Of a DNA stretch of 64,000 bases, positions 32,880-45,123 are shown piece after piece. The translations under genes were made by a program, and so were the position numbers. The notes beneath the pieces were generated by a model, which did no database searches, was not told where the DNA came from, and saw only the letters and a list, made by a program, of their open reading frames with translations. This stretch comes from Dactylis glomerata (Eukaryota; Streptophyta; Magnoliopsida; Poales; Poaceae), in contig QXEO01002093.1 of NCBI GenBank assembly GCA_007115705.1, positions 744,001 through 808,000 on the forward strand, read 5' to 3'. The first letter of the stretch is position 1, and every line of letters begins with the position of its first letter.

Positions 32880-34846
32880 GCTATTTGCTTGTCCTCAAGC
32901 AATTCAGTTAACAACTGAGAGCGATAAAAGAAACTTTCACGAACACATTTGCTCATATGATGTATATATACTAACTATGTGATCAAGTACTCAGGCAATT
33001 CATAATAAGAAATATGCAACTAATGTCACCTCATAGTCAAGCAAGCTATGAAAGAGCGCCAATGCACTAATAACAAGTAACATGTGCATGAGAAGCTACA
33101 AGATTGTAATATGCATAAATGATATGAAAGAATGGTATCCCACTTGCCTTTATTTGTAGAGCAAAACATAAATGCCGAGGCACCTCTGAAGTCCAAGGGA
33201 AGACTAGAAATAGAAATATCAAAGATACAAGCATCAAAGTTATACCACAATTAACCGTGTTCTGGGACAAGCACATTACACTAAGAATAACAGCTATGCT
33301 CTCAAGAAGTGCTTAAAGTTAGAAGATGGTGACTCAACATAAAAGTAAACGAATGGCCCTTCGCAGAGGGAAGCAGTGATTTAACATGTGCTAGAGCTTT
33401 TCATTTGTAAAACAGAGATAAAAATTTCTTTTGAGAGGTGGTTGTTCTATGTCAACGACTAGCAATGGGGACTTACTATCTTCCATAATAAACAAGTGAG
33501 AGCGGTTCCGAGTTCTTTGAAAAATTGGCACATTGGTGCTCTTTTATAAAGCTTTGGCACTCCTCCCCACCTTTTTCCTTTCTCAAACCATGGCTAACCG
33601 ATTCCATCGGGTGCCTACCAACTTTCACATTCCATTGGAGGAGTGCCTTTTTTTCTTTCTTTTAGAATTAAGATTATAATGGTCTGACCAGCTCCCTTGC
33701 AAAATTAATGACGAGCAGATGAAGCTGTCTAGTCGAGGGGTACTCAATTTAATATGGAAGATAGCAATTCCGACCACTACGTCCCCATGAGCTAAAAATA
33801 GTGGCACAAAATGAGAAGTAGTTGAAAGTTTTGAAAGGTAGCACATGAAAATTTACTTGGAATGGCTTACAAATACCATGCATAGGAATTTATAGTGGAC
33901 TCTTTGGAAGACTTGGTTTTTGGTAATTGGATGCACGAGTAGAGCTCATACTCAGTACAAGTGAAGGCTAGCAAAAGACTGGGAAGCGACAATCGAGAGA
34001 GCAATAACTATCATAATCATGCTTGCGACAAAACAAAATTAATATAGGCATAAAAATGATACAAGAACTCTGAGGCAATTTAGATCATCGAGGCTTAATT
34101 GACTTTTTAGTTCAGTCATATGCATGCTTGAGCATGTGCCAAGTCGATTCAAATGGAGCTTTCAGAGGTGGATACCACAATATCATACCATACTATGAAT
34201 AAACAATGCATGCAAGCGTCTACATGACATGCTACAGGCTAATAGTAGATTGAAACTAATCATATGAAAGCAAGAACTACAAAGCATCCATTAGATGACA
34301 TATACCTTACATGAACTGACTAAGCATGTCCACATAGATGAGTATATGTACAAAAATGAAAACAAATAGAGTTCATACCAGCCTCTTACCACATCTCGGA
34401 TTGTCATATGTCATCATTATTGCTCTTCACTTGTGTGGCTTGAATAATATAAAGTGAATACCAAGCTCCAATGGAGTAACGGGAGACTGAACTCTGCAAC
34501 AAACTTTACAAAACCAGAGAAGAACAGCAAATATTTTTGTGTTTTTGATTTTTTGAAAGCAAAAGCGGAAGGAAATAGCAACAAAGCAAAATATTTTTGG
34601 ATTTTTCAAATAGAAAACCGAAATAGCAAGTAAAACAAACCAAAGGTAGAAAACTAAAGAACCAAATAGAGAGAAACAACAGAATTTTTTTTGGTCTTTT
34701 TGTGTTTTGGAAGCAATGAAAACAAGAACAAGAACAGTAAAGAAAGCGAAACATGAATATACAAAGGTCCGACAGAATATGATATGTAGATGAGTGAATC
34801 ATCGGCGTACCTCCCCCCAAGCTTAGGCTTTTGGCCTAAGTGGACA
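32880..34846 (-). other. Element E 3' untranslated region with second polypurine-like copy
   Basis: No supported gene. Parts (about 33300-34000) match the reverse complement of the 3' interior of C, D and H, so the 3' untranslated block is shared across families. At 34811-34825 a second TAAGCTTGGGGGGAG copy on the minus strand lies some 20 bases after the ORF stop, next to a 7-bp hairpin (arms 34822-34828 and 34834-34840). A run of T at 33648-33660 and A-rich parts are simple sequence. Confidence 0.65.
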
Positions 34847-35772
34847 TCAATCCCAACTCGGCCAACTCTGCCATGAGGTGGCGCCCTCGTGGTGTGACGA
34901 AGAAGCTCCATCGTCCTGATAAGAGTTTGAGGATGCCCCGGAGTGGTACGTGGTGAAGTGATAGGGCGGCTCCTCCTCTTCCTCCTGAACCACCACGCCG
35001 TGTTGGATATTGAAACCAAGCAGCCTAAGCTGATCGTCCAACTCCACCTTCGTGCGCGACCATGGCCTCTTATAAATGCTGAACAAGTTAGGCTGAGGCA
35101 AGGGAATTTCCCTTTCCTCTCCATCAATGAATAACATCCTGTAAACTAATTTCCCTGCACAAGAGTTAGCAGTAACAAAGTGATGGAGTTTCATAGCAGT
35201 GAGATCAAGCCTCTGTGGAGCCAACAATACATCATTAGGAGCAATAGAAAGTCCTAGCTCAGCAACAATGCGTGCAGCAATAATACCTCCATAAATAGGT
35301 CCCCTAGCAGCTAGGCGACGAGCAATAACAGCACCAAGGTTATACTCCCTACCAACATCAAGAGCAGTGGCTAGAAAAGCTAAATGATAGTTGGAGATAT
35401 TGCTAGTGTTTTCTCTACCAAGTACACTAGTTGCAAGATAGTAAGTAAAATATCTAATAGCTGGGAGTTGAATATTTCTTATCTTGCCACGCTGTGCGTT
35501 GCGGTCATCATCATTGGTCACCCCTCGGTAAAGCTCCAACAAATCAGCGGGGTGATTTTGTATCTTCCTAGCCGTTCCAAACATGGGAATACCTAAAACA
35601 AAACAAAACCTCTCCAAAGACATGGTGATGGGCTGATCATAAATCTTAAATGCAACAGACGGATTGTAATGAGAGTTAATAAATTTAAAACTTTCAACGA
35701 AAGTCTTTGTAAGCAAAGCATATTGGTTTCTTTCATCCGCCACATAATCTGTCAACCCAACCCTGTTAATAA
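34847..35772 (-). pseudogene. Element E ATHILA-like ORF, C-terminal part (split by F)
   Basis: This is the longer part of the second ORF of E, about 308 residues, resembling what I know as the ATHILA ORF-1 family of plant elements. Visible features: an N-terminal helical region with FKIYDQPITMSLERFCFVLG, a basic centre, then an acidic Glu run (EEEEEPP) and a Ser/Asp/His-rich tail. Its molecular role is not established. The annotated frame appears to start 22 bases upstream, but those bases belong to the LTR of F. The true start lies across F at 48802. After removal of F and one AATAA copy the two parts are in the same phase, so the gene was intact when F inserted. Confidence 0.75.
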
Positions 35773-38700
35773 TGTCACGACCCAGATTTTTCAAGATTTA
35801 AAATTTCATCATGCATTCATGGCATTTTGCATACCAAAGTCTTTTCCAAAGTTTTGAACCTTATCCTTCAAAGAATTTTGTTCAATGCCCCTTTTTCCCC
35901 AAATTTTAGATACAAAAGGTTCTCAGAAAGAAAGTATTTTAAAATGAACTCCATTGTTATGGAGCTATCCTATATTTTCCCTTTAGTAAATTTCTTTTGA
36001 AAACCAAATAATGGGAAGATAATAATCTTAACTTCCTATTTAATTGGACTCTATTTCCAAAGTTCTCACAAATTATTTCTTCTTCCATCTTAATTACAAA
36101 ACCTCTGGTTTATAGTTTCTGAACACACCTCTTAAGGACCATAAGTGGTCAGTTTTAATTTTTTTCAAATTTGAATGGAAGAACTCTTTCAAAAACTCAA
36201 AACAGAAATCAGAATAAAAGAGAAAAGGAAAGCAGAAGAAAAAAATAAAAGAAGAGGCTAGAAGCCCAACTGGGCCGACCCCGGGAGACCAGCCGGCCCA
36301 ACCTGCCCCGAGCCGACCCAACCCAACTCCCCCTCTCTCTCTCTCTCTCTGATAGCCCGGACCCACCTGTCATCACCCCCGTCATCACTCCCCCTCTCTC
36401 TCCCTCCCAGTAATGCTCGCCGGCGTTACTCCCCCGGTGTTACTGGCGCCATAACTGGCCACCAATGCCTGCCCCTATAAAGCCCCCGCACTCCCCCTCT
36501 CGCTCCTCCCTTTCCCCTCCGAAAAGACGCCGCAGGGCTGCTCAAATCGCTCGCCGGAGTCCGCCATTACTGCAGGCTCCTCCGGCTGAATTCGCTGCCG
36601 CCGGTGACCTCGAGCGCCCCTTATTCTTCTAGACGTCTCCCCTCGACTTGGCGCATCTCCCTGACACCTTTTCGTGCCTTGTTCTGCAGCCAATCAAGCT
36701 CCCCGGAGCTCACCCGAAGCACATCGTCGCCCGAAGCCGCTCCAGCCGCGCCTACACCTCGCAGCAGGAAGCAATCGTCGACGACGACCAAACAAACGAG
36801 ATCACCGTCCTCCTCCGTACGTCGTCTGCAGATCCCACGTTGATTTGGACCACCAGAGCCTCGCCGGAGGTCGACCTCTGCACGCCCTCGCCGGATTCCT
36901 CGTCGGAACCCTAGCTAGCCCGGTGAGACTTCTCTCCCTCTCTCAGTGACCGTCAGATCTCGATCTAACGATCCTGATAGAATCACTTATCGAACCGGTA
37001 CTGGATGATCTCGTGCGTCTACATCCACTTAAATCCAACGGCCTCAGTTCCTAATCCGAACGAAGCGGTACCAGCGAATACCGTAATGCCACGTGGCCCT
37101 ATCTGAATCAGAATAGAATTCAAATAGGTTTTTCGAATCAGATTTGATCCAAGTCTTTGAAAAATCATAACTTTTAATCTGTAGGTCCAAAAATAACAAA
37201 TAATATACCGTTGGAATCCTTAGGATGTGTAGAATCCAATGATTCAATAAAACCTATTATTTTATGGGTTCATTTTGAATCCATTGACAGATCTGAATCA
37301 AGCCCTTGGATTCATAATAAATTCGTAACTTTTGTTCTGTGAGTCCAAATGCTACAAATTTGTAGTCTATGGAATCCTTGGAACATTTAGAACACACCAG
37401 AAGCAAAAGTTTTCAAAGTTAAGACGTGCACAAACTTGCTACTATTAAATGTGTTCAAATCACCTTTTTCTTTACCAATTGATTTCTAAAAACTATTTTT
37501 TAGTGAAACCACTTGCAGTAGCTTCAAGTTACTGTCACCCAACCAGTGGTAGCACAGACTTATTTTTGCAGGACAGTACCAACCAGAACTAATTTTTCCC
37601 AAAGTACTATCCTGATGCATCAAATACCCCTTTTGTTAATACCTTGTTATTTAATTATTAAAATCCTTTCTAAACATCACACTTGTTTTCAAAAGCCTCT
37701 TGTTCCATCCTTACAACCTTTTCACACACTCACATAGTGTGTGAAATTAAAATGTCCTTTGCATACATGCACACATGCATACATGTCTATGATTGTCATT
37801 AGAAATAGAATATTGATTGCTTGATTGTTTGGATTGAATAGATTGTGAAGAGGAGCAAGGCTACTATTGTAACTGTTGTGAGTGTGAAAGCTGCTACCAA
37901 GGCAAGTGACACACATGTCCCTCACCCATTTTATTATGCATTAGTATATTCACCTCTTGTAGTATGCATGATAGGTGTTTTACTCAACTGTTTTATCAAA
38001 TGCTTAGATCCTAGTAGTGTGTAGCTATCCCTCAAACCCCACCTGTTAGGATGCTAAATACTTTGAAAAATATTGATGCCATGCTAAGACCACTTGAAAA
38101 GTGTTTTGTGAACAAATTAAGAACTTCAACTAAAATGAAACACCTGGGTGGATTGGTTTGATTATGGAGGTGATGTTGAGTGGTGACCTGGGGCTACACT
38201 TTGTGTAGTTGCTGCCTGGGCATACACTTGTGGTTGGCCACCCAGGAACAAAGAGATGGCTATGTCTTCCATGCTTAGTGTACTTCCAGTGCAGCCTTAT
38301 GACATTATGGGCTCTGTCTTGACTGATTAGAATGTGGGAGTGCAACTTGTCGGCAAGAAGTGATGGTAGTCAAATTATAGGTTGGGAGCGGTGCTTGCCA
38401 AGTTAGTTGTCCTCTCCTTCTAAAAGGTCTCGTTTCATTTTATGTATGGGCATAAAATGAATCGTAAGGTGAAAGTGCACAACCCTTGCAAGGTGTTTAA
38501 AACTAATCGATTAGCCGTGTCCCCGGTTATGGACAATTCAGTCTCTAGACATGGAATGTACGGAATAATCTCATCACCGATTCTGAATTATTAAAATTTT
38601 GTCTAGAAACCCTAGGCCGGAACTAAGGACCATACACTCCGAGGGGTGGTGGTGCCTGAGGTTCCAACTTAGTTGAATTGCGCCCAGTGCTACATAACTT

Positions 38701-39237
38701 GCAACTATGTAGTATTTGGGGGTTATTTCAACCCTTCAAAATAAAATCTTTGAATTAAAATCTTGACTTAAAATAGGACAAAATTGGCTTTATGCAAATC
38801 TAGCCCAGAGATCCACCAGCCAAATAGCATGTAGCTAGATCTTTCGCAACCGCCACCAAATAAGTGTCATTTGCCAGTACATCATTGTACTGACCCCCAT
38901 ACTTGGGGCTGCATAATCAAATGTGCAGGTTCTTCCGATGAGGAGTGAAGTGTTAGGATCTCGAGTCTACATACCAACATGACTGCCTGTGGCGCATGCT
39001 GAAGATGGAGGCTCGCTACTATTATAATTCCGTTGTGCTTAAGTTGAACTCTGTTTACCCTTGTCGGTCTATGTGACCAAGGAACTTGTATTAATCGTGA
39101 GACTTATGTATCTGGATCTGCGTGTAATCTCGATACTATGTGATGAATACTATATTTTGTTCTGTGGTGCTATCATTGATCCAGGGAATAGCACATAACA
39201 CAGGTGTTCCGCCTTAATCCAAAGGTGGGGCGTCACA
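35773..39237 (+). repeat. Element F 5' LTR
   Basis: Unusually long LTR pairing with 45124-48589. It contains a (CT)n tract at 36333-36350, TATAAAG at 36476-36482, then a GC-rich C/T-heavy leader (36483-36920) that resembles a grass 5' untranslated exon, then about 2.3 kb of AT-rich sequence. Open frames at 36475-36949 recur in the 3' LTR and are not supported as genes. Confidence 0.96.
36476..36482 (+). promoter_or_regulatory. TATA box of element F LTR
   Basis: TATAAAG in GCCCCTATAAAGCCCCCGC, about 125 bases after the (CT)n tract. The same arrangement is in the 3' LTR near 45828. Confidence 0.7.
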
Positions 39238-39240
39238 AAA

Positions 39241-39252
39241 TGGTATCAGAGC
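39241..39252 (+). other. Primer-binding site of element F
   Basis: TGGTATCAGAGC, the initiator-Met tRNA type, three bases after the LTR end. It separates F from the Tat and Athila-type elements around it. Confidence 0.92.
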
Positions 39253-39421
39253 ATAGTGTTGCCTGTAGGATCGAGACCCTAGGATTGGAAAACCTTAAGA
39301 CCCAAGTTTTATTTCAAATTGCTAAAGAAATAATACTAGTCTTATTGTCTTAACCATTTCATTCTTACTTGTATTTCTCTTCTTGTTCTGATCGTTCCCT
39401 TTTCTTTTCAAAATGTTGTAG

Positions 39422-40366
39422 ATGGACACCTACGATGAGAGAGTGGTAGCTGGTGAGGGAGATTACCTTTTCTCAGAGGTGCTACTAGACCTCGCCACCC
39501 AGCTTCAGATACCGCCACCGGTTTTCTGTGGGAAGATGCAGTACAAGGAGTATGGTATGGAGAAGTGGTTAATCCAAACTACTATCCAAGGAAGACTTGA
39601 TGAAGAAGGAGAGTCCACGATGGAGTACACCGAAGCATATGTGGACTGGAGGTATTCGGTGGAGATTGCCATGCAGGGCGCCATCGCCCGTATTCGCCAC
39701 AAGTACAGAGCTCACATCCCACGTCCCTCAGCTTATGGGATGATTGGAGAGCGATCTGTTGGAGGACATGTAGTGGATCGCCGAGGCCAGGAGTTCCACT
39801 CCCTTCTGAGAGGCTACCTCACTGAGAGGGAGCGCTGCACAGTCAATCTGGAAGACATGCTGAAGAAGCAAATTATCAACCAGGACCAGTTCAGAGATCT
39901 CATGGATCTCACCACCAAGAAGATCATGGAGACTGAAACAGCTCTCATAATGTTGGATGAGAAGAAGACCCAACTGGAGAACAAGCTCAAGATTGTTGAA
40001 GGACCCTTGCAGTTAGGCGGGAAAATTCTCCAAGATGACATCTGGTCTCATCTTCTGGAGAAGACATTACTGCTGCAGTATGACAACTTGCAGAAATTGG
40101 GAGATGAGAAGAAGCAGATTGAGGAAGCTAACAATGAGCTGAAGTCTGAAAATGAGAAGCTAAAGATTAAGCTTGCAGAGTTAGAAGCAAGTAAGAAGGA
40201 AGAAGAATCCGAGGAAGAAGAGGATCCCGAGGAGAGACTCGTGTATTCCTCTAGTGATGGTCTATCCTATGAGGAATGGGAAGCCAAGGCACTGAGAGAA
40301 CTCAAGAAGACAGAACGTCGAGACCCTCTACCCCTCTCATGCCTCAAGAGGGTTAAGAGAGGCTAG
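39422..40366 (+). CDS. Extra ORF upstream of gag in element F (coiled-coil protein)
   Basis: An intact 314-residue protein coded between the primer site and gag. Residues 1-140 look globular with several Trp and Tyr. From about 143 to 265 it is strongly heptad-like, rich in Leu, Lys and Glu, ending in an acidic run (EEESEEEEDPEE), then a basic tail. No enzymatic motif is visible. It starts 170 bases after the primer site, is the first ATG-led long frame on the genomic RNA, and is separated from gag by 276 bases with no overlap, so gag would need reinitiation, splicing or a second RNA. A coiled coil suggests self-association or binding to Gag; this is inference. Confidence 0.8.
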   Translation: MDTYDERVVAGEGDYLFSEVLLDLATQLQIPPPVFCGKMQYKEYGMEKWLIQTTIQGRLDEEGESTMEYTEAYVDWRYSVEIAMQGAIARIRHKYRAHIPRPSAYGMIGERSVGGHVVDRRGQEFHSLLRGYLTERERCTVNLEDMLKKQIINQDQFRDLMDLTTKKIMETETALIMLDEKKTQLENKLKIVEGPLQLGGKILQDDIWSHLLEKTLLLQYDNLQKLGDEKKQIEEANNELKSENEKLKIKLAELEASKKEEESEEEEDPEERLVYSSSDGLSYEEWEAKALRELKKTERRDPLPLSCLKRVKRG

Positions 40367-40642
40367 TTGACCACCATCATCATTTTGTATCGTTGGTGAT
40401 AACACGTTTGTATTGTCTTACCATGTTGGTATGACAGTACCCTCGATCGTTTACTATATCGAACCATTAGTACTTACTTCTAAACTTGTCAAGTCGTACG
40501 CTTCAAAGTTTAAAGCTTTTAAAATCAAAGATTGTATGCTTGTTTATTGTTTGTGGTTGGCTTGTTGTATTGTGCATGGGTAGGATCTTTACTCCTTTAG
40601 CTTTATCCGTCTAATACTCATCTATGCTGTACCTTACCTCAG

Positions 40643-43600
40643 ATGCCGCCACGACGTGCACCAAACAGCAGTGACAACGATGGAAACAACAGCAATGACA
40701 CCAATACGGCAATTCAGCAACTAGTGGCAGCTCAGGCCCAGCTGATGCAAATGATGACCCAGTTCTTCCAGACGAATGCAAACAACAATAACAACAATAA
40801 TAATCCTCCGCCACCACCACCGCCACCCCCACCCCAGGTGGATAGATTGGCAAGGTTTCTGAGACTGAGACCCAACAAGTTCTCATCTGCTACGGAGCCA
40901 ATAGTAGCTGATGACTGGCTGCGTTCGGTCAACAAGGATCTGACCACCTGCGAGTACACTGATGCTGAAAAGGTGCACTTCACAGCTCACTTACTGGAAG
41001 GACCCGCAGCAATGTGGTGGGAGACATATCAGATTACCCACCCCATAGATGATCTGGACTGGAACACATTCAGAGAAGGCTTTTGCACTGCCCACATATC
41101 CTCGGGCACTATAAATGTGAAGAAGGAAGAATTCCGTGGTCTGCGTCAGGGTGGAAGAACTCTGAAAGAATACATGGATGACTTCTGTGCTCTATCCAGG
41201 TATGCGCCTAAAGATATTGATACTGATGCAAAGAGGAAGGAAAAGTTCCTCAGTGGGCTTAAGGGAGAACTCAAAATACCCCTGTCTGTGGCCTATGCTC
41301 CAAACTATCAGTCTCTACTTGATCAGGCCATCACTCTGGACAACAACATCAAGAAAGAGGAGAACCGTAAAAGGAAGTTCAGTAACAACAAGAACCATGT
41401 GGAACCATTCCACAAGAAGCACCACTCATCTAAGAGCAGTGGTCATGGCAACTTCCACAAGCATGGGAATCGTTTCAACAAAGGAAACGATAATCACTTC
41501 AACGGCCATAAGCACAACGGAGGATTCAAGGGAAATAGCTCCAGTGGACATCACAGCGGACACAATGGTCAGCATCGCCACAACACTGAACCCAAGAAGG
41601 ATCTCTCTAGCATCACTTGCTTCAAGTGCAAGAAGAATGGTCACTATTCCTCCAGCTGCCCAGAAAACAAGACCGTTGAACCTGCCAAGCCCAATCCATT
41701 CCAGAAGGGCCAAGTGAACCACCTCAATGTGGAGGAGGTGATGAATGAACCTGATGCAGTAATGGGTATGTTTCCTCTCAACTCATTTATGGCATTAGTA
41801 TTATTTGATACTGGAGCATCGCATTCATTCATATCAAGGAATTTTGCAAACAAAAATGGGTTCCCTACTACAAACATAGGAAAAACCATTAAAGTAAGTT
41901 CCCCTGGTGGAGAGTTGATAGCCAAAGCTGGTTGCAGGGATCTGATTATGGAAATTGGTACATATAAGTTCCCAACACATTTAGTAATTCTAGACTCCCA
42001 GGGTTTAGATGTAATCTTGGGCATGGATTGGATGACTACCTATGGAGGAGTCATAGACTGTGTGAACAGAGCAATTACACTTACCACCCCCGAAGGGAGG
42101 AGAATTAGATACAAATCCCAACTGGATTTTAATGATATTAGGCTAAACCATCTTAAGGGGGTTAGCCTAGATGAAGTGCACACAGTGAACGAGTACCCCG
42201 ATGTGTTCCCGGAGGAGTTACCAGGAATGCCACCTGACAGAGATGTAGAGTTTCTCATTGATCTGCTACCTGGCACAGGGCCAATAGCAAAGAGACCTTA
42301 CCCTATGTCCACCGATGAGTTGAAAGAACTCAAGAAACAGCTAGCAGAACAGTTAGGAAAAGGATTCATTAGAGAGAGTTCCTCATCATGGGGAGCACCA
42401 GTTCTGTTTGTTGAGAAGAAAGATAAAAGTCAACGTTTAGTAATGGACTATCGTTCGTTGAACGAAGTGACCATCAAGAACAAATATCCGCTACCAAGAA
42501 TCAATGATTTGTTTGATCAGTTGGAAGGAGCCAGTGTGTTTTCTAAGATCGACCTTAGATCTGGATACTTTCAGCTCAAGATTAGAGAACATGACATTCC
42601 CAAGACAGCCTTCGTCACTAGATATGGCTCGTATGAATATACGGTGATGCCCTTTGGTTTAACCAATGCACCGTCATACTTCATGAGCATGATGAATAAA
42701 GTGTTCATGGAATTCCTAGATAAGTTTGTCGTAGTCTTCATTGACGACATACTGGTCTACTCAAAAAGCAAAGAGGATCATGAAAAGCACCTACGTGCAA
42801 TATTGGAGAAACTCAGAGAGCACAAACTATATGATAAATTCAACAAATGCGAGTTTTGGCTCAATGAAGTAGGATTCCTTGGACACATTATATCCAAGGA
42901 GGGAATTGCAGTCGACCCAGCCAAAGTGACCGCAGTAACTGAATGGGAACCACCCAAGAATGTTGGAGAAATTCGTAGTTTCCTAGGACTGGCCGGATAC
43001 TACCGGAGATTCATTGAGAACTTTTCAAAGATAGCTAAACCAATGACAGAGTTGTTGAAGAAAGAAAAGAAGTTCGAATGGACTGAAGCTTGTGAAAACA
43101 GTTTTCAAGAGTTGAAAAGAAGATTGGTGTCTGCACCTGTACTGTGCTTACCAGATATAGAAAAGGAATTTCAGGTGTATTGCGACGCTTCTCATCAAGG
43201 TTTAGGAAGTGTATTGATGCAAGATGGCAGAGTAGCAGCCTATGCCTCTAGACAGCTCAAGAAGCACGAGGTCAACTATCCAACTCATGACCTTGAGTTA
43301 GCTTCAGTTGTTCACGCCTTGAAGATTTGGAGACATTATTTGCTGGGAAAGAGATGTGAAGTATTTACCGACCACAAAAGTTTGAAGTACATCTTTACTC
43401 AGAAGGATCTCAACATGAGACAAAGAAGATGGTTAGAACTCATCAAAGATTACGACTTGAGTTTGCAATACCATCCTGGTAAAGCAAACGTAGTAGCTGA
43501 TGCCCTAAGCCGTAAAGCCTATGTGAATTGCCTATCAACAGAAGTGTTGCCAGAAGATCTGTGTAGGGATTTGAGAGACCTCAGCCTGGAGGTAGTGCCG

Positions 43601-45112
43601 CAAGGTCACGTAACATCGCTAGTAGTGCAACCAACCCTGATGGACAGAATATGCCAAGCACAGAAAGGAGATAAAGAGATTGAGAAGATCAAAGAAAACA
43701 TGAGGAAAGACAAAGCTAAAGGCTTTAGCGAAGATGAGCAAGGAACTATCTGGTTTGAGAAACGTGTCTGTGTACCTGATGATCCTGATATTAGGAGATT
43801 GATATTCCAAGAAGCCCATGAAACCCCATACTCGATTCATCCTGGAAATACCAAGATGTACCTAGACTTGAAAGAAAGATTTTGGTGGAGCAATATGAAG
43901 GGAGACATAGCCGAATATACAGCCAAATGTGATGTGTGCAGTAGAGTGAAAGCTGAACATCAAAAACCAGCCGGACTACTTCAACCACTAAAGGTGCCGG
44001 ATTGGAAATGGGATCAAATTGGTATGGACTTCATCACTGGGTTACCCCGCACGAAGTCGGGATATGACTCGATTTGGGTTATAGTCGATCGTTTGACCAA
44101 GGTAGCTCATTTCATACCTGTAAAGACCACTTACACAAGTGCAAAGTTAGCTGATATCTACATGAAGAGGATAGTAAGCCTCCATGGTGTTCCCAAAAGC
44201 ATCGTGTCTGATAGAGGAACCCAATTTACCTCTCACTTCTGGAAGCAACTCCATGAATCGCTTGGGACTAGGCTAGAATTCAGCACAGCGTTCCATCCGC
44301 AAACAGATGGACAAACAGAAAGGGTAAACCAGATTTTGGAAGATATGCTGAGAGTGTGTGCCCTGGACTATGGGTCTAGTTGGGACGACAACTTGCCCTA
44401 CGCAGAGTTTTCCTACAACAACAGTTATCAAGCCAGTATTGAGATGGCACCATTTGAAGCCTTGTACGGCAAGAAATGTACTACACCCCTACTATGGAGT
44501 GGTGTAGGAGAGCGAAGTTTCTTCGGACCCGATATCATTCAAGAAGCTGAAGAAAAGGTTAAATTGATCAAGGATAGGCTGAAGATCGCCCAATCCCGTC
44601 AGAAGAGCTACTCGGATAGCAAGCGTAGAGAAATCGTCTATGAAGCTGGAGACAGAGCTTATCTCAGAGTGTCACCCCTTCGTGGTGTTAAGAGATTTGG
44701 CATTAAGGGTAAATTAGCACCCCGATTTATAGGACCATTCAAAGTCCTATCCCGCAAAGGAGAAGTAGCCTATGAACTGGAACTACCCGAAATTCTTTCG
44801 GCCGTACATAACGTGTTCCATGTGAGCCAGCTAAAGAAATGCCATCCAGAGATGTCAGAAACACCGTTGAACGATACAGTACCCCTCGAAGAAGTTCAAC
44901 TAGAAAGTGACTTGACCTATGAGGAGAAACCCATCAAGATACTCGAGACAGCAGAAAGAACTACACGCACCAAAACCATCAAGTTCTGCAAAGTACAGTG
45001 GAGTCACCACACTGAAGAGGAAGCCACTTGGGAACGTGAAGATACCCTTCGAGAAGAACACCCACACCTATTTGCTAGCCTTTCCGAAGCTCGAGGGCGA
45101 GCTTCATCTTAA
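40643..45112 (+). CDS. Element F gag-pol polyprotein with chromodomain
   Basis: One open frame of 1489 residues. Gag: Asn run and Pro run at about 46-64, gag core about 65-240, His/Asn/Gly-rich basic linker, CCHC knuckle at 326-339 (CX2CX4HX4C). Protease: catalytic D389 in D-T-G-A-S. RT: about 545-720 with F-I-D-D at 699-702. RNase H: D848 in DASHQG. Integrase: H1059, H1066, C1096 and C1099, then D1129, D1190 and E1226, the last two separated by 35 residues. Chromodomain: about 1426-1477 with the aromatic and KVQW..HH..EEATWE pattern, which directs insertion toward certain chromatin. All catalytic residues are present and there is no stop or shift, so this copy may be functional. Confidence 0.96.
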   Translation: MPPRRAPNSSDNDGNNSNDTNTAIQQLVAAQAQLMQMMTQFFQTNANNNNNNNNPPPPPPPPPPQVDRLARFLRLRPNKFSSATEPIVADDWLRSVNKDLTTCEYTDAEKVHFTAHLLEGPAAMWWETYQITHPIDDLDWNTFREGFCTAHISSGTINVKKEEFRGLRQGGRTLKEYMDDFCALSRYAPKDIDTDAKRKEKFLSGLKGELKIPLSVAYAPNYQSLLDQAITLDNNIKKEENRKRKFSNNKNHVEPFHKKHHSSKSSGHGNFHKHGNRFNKGNDNHFNGHKHNGGFKGNSSSGHHSGHNGQHRHNTEPKKDLSSITCFKCKKNGHYSSSCPENKTVEPAKPNPFQKGQVNHLNVEEVMNEPDAVMGMFPLNSFMALVLFDTGASHSFISRNFANKNGFPTTNIGKTIKVSSPGGELIAKAGCRDLIMEIGTYKFPTHLVILDSQGLDVILGMDWMTTYGGVIDCVNRAITLTTPEGRRIRYKSQLDFNDIRLNHLKGVSLDEVHTVNEYPDVFPEELPGMPPDRDVEFLIDLLPGTGPIAKRPYPMSTDELKELKKQLAEQLGKGFIRESSSSWGAPVLFVEKKDKSQRLVMDYRSLNEVTIKNKYPLPRINDLFDQLEGASVFSKIDLRSGYFQLKIREHDIPKTAFVTRYGSYEYTVMPFGLTNAPSYFMSMMNKVFMEFLDKFVVVFIDDILVYSKSKEDHEKHLRAILEKLREHKLYDKFNKCEFWLNEVGFLGHIISKEGIAVDPAKVTAVTEWEPPKNVGEIRSFLGLAGYYRRFIENFSKIAKPMTELLKKEKKFEWTEACENSFQELKRRLVSAPVLCLPDIEKEFQVYCDASHQGLGSVLMQDGRVAAYASRQLKKHEVNYPTHDLELASVVHALKIWRHYLLGKRCEVFTDHKSLKYIFTQKDLNMRQRRWLELIKDYDLSLQYHPGKANVVADALSRKAYVNCLSTEVLPEDLCRDLRDLSLEVVPQGHVTSLVVQPTLMDRICQAQKGDKEIEKIKENMRKDKAKGFSEDEQGTIWFEKRVCVPDDPDIRRLIFQEAHETPYSIHPGNTKMYLDLKERFWWSNMKGDIAEYTAKCDVCSRVKAEHQKPAGLLQPLKVPDWKWDQIGMDFITGLPRTKSGYDSIWVIVDRLTKVAHFIPVKTTYTSAKLADIYMKRIVSLHGVPKSIVSDRGTQFTSHFWKQLHESLGTRLEFSTAFHPQTDGQTERVNQILEDMLRVCALDYGSSWDDNLPYAEFSYNNSYQASIEMAPFEALYGKKCTTPLLWSGVGERSFFGPDIIQEAEEKVKLIKDRLKIAQSRQKSYSDSKRREIVYEAGDRAYLRVSPLRGVKRFGIKGKLAPRFIGPFKVLSRKGEVAYELELPEILSAVHNVFHVSQLKKCHPEMSETPLNDTVPLEEVQLESDLTYEEKPIKILETAERTTRTKTIKFCKVQWSHHTEEEATWEREDTLREEHPHLFASLSEARGRASS

Positions 45113-45123
45113 GGGGGTTAGTC
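45109..45123 (+). other. Polypurine tract of element F
   Basis: CTTAAGGGGGTTAGTC overlaps the gag-pol stop and ends at the 3' LTR; the purine core is AAGGGGG. Confidence 0.75.

Noticed and set aside
35773..35794. Apparent start codon of E's ATHILA-like frame at 35794
   Set aside because: These bases belong to F's LTR. The original start is across F at 48802.
36333..36350. (CT)n microsatellite as a finding in itself
   Set aside because: Short simple sequence upstream of a TATA box; common in grass promoters and LTRs.
36475..36949. Several GC-rich open frames in F's LTR
   Set aside because: They recur in the 3' LTR, overlap in several frames and look like a leader exon; no conserved protein feature.
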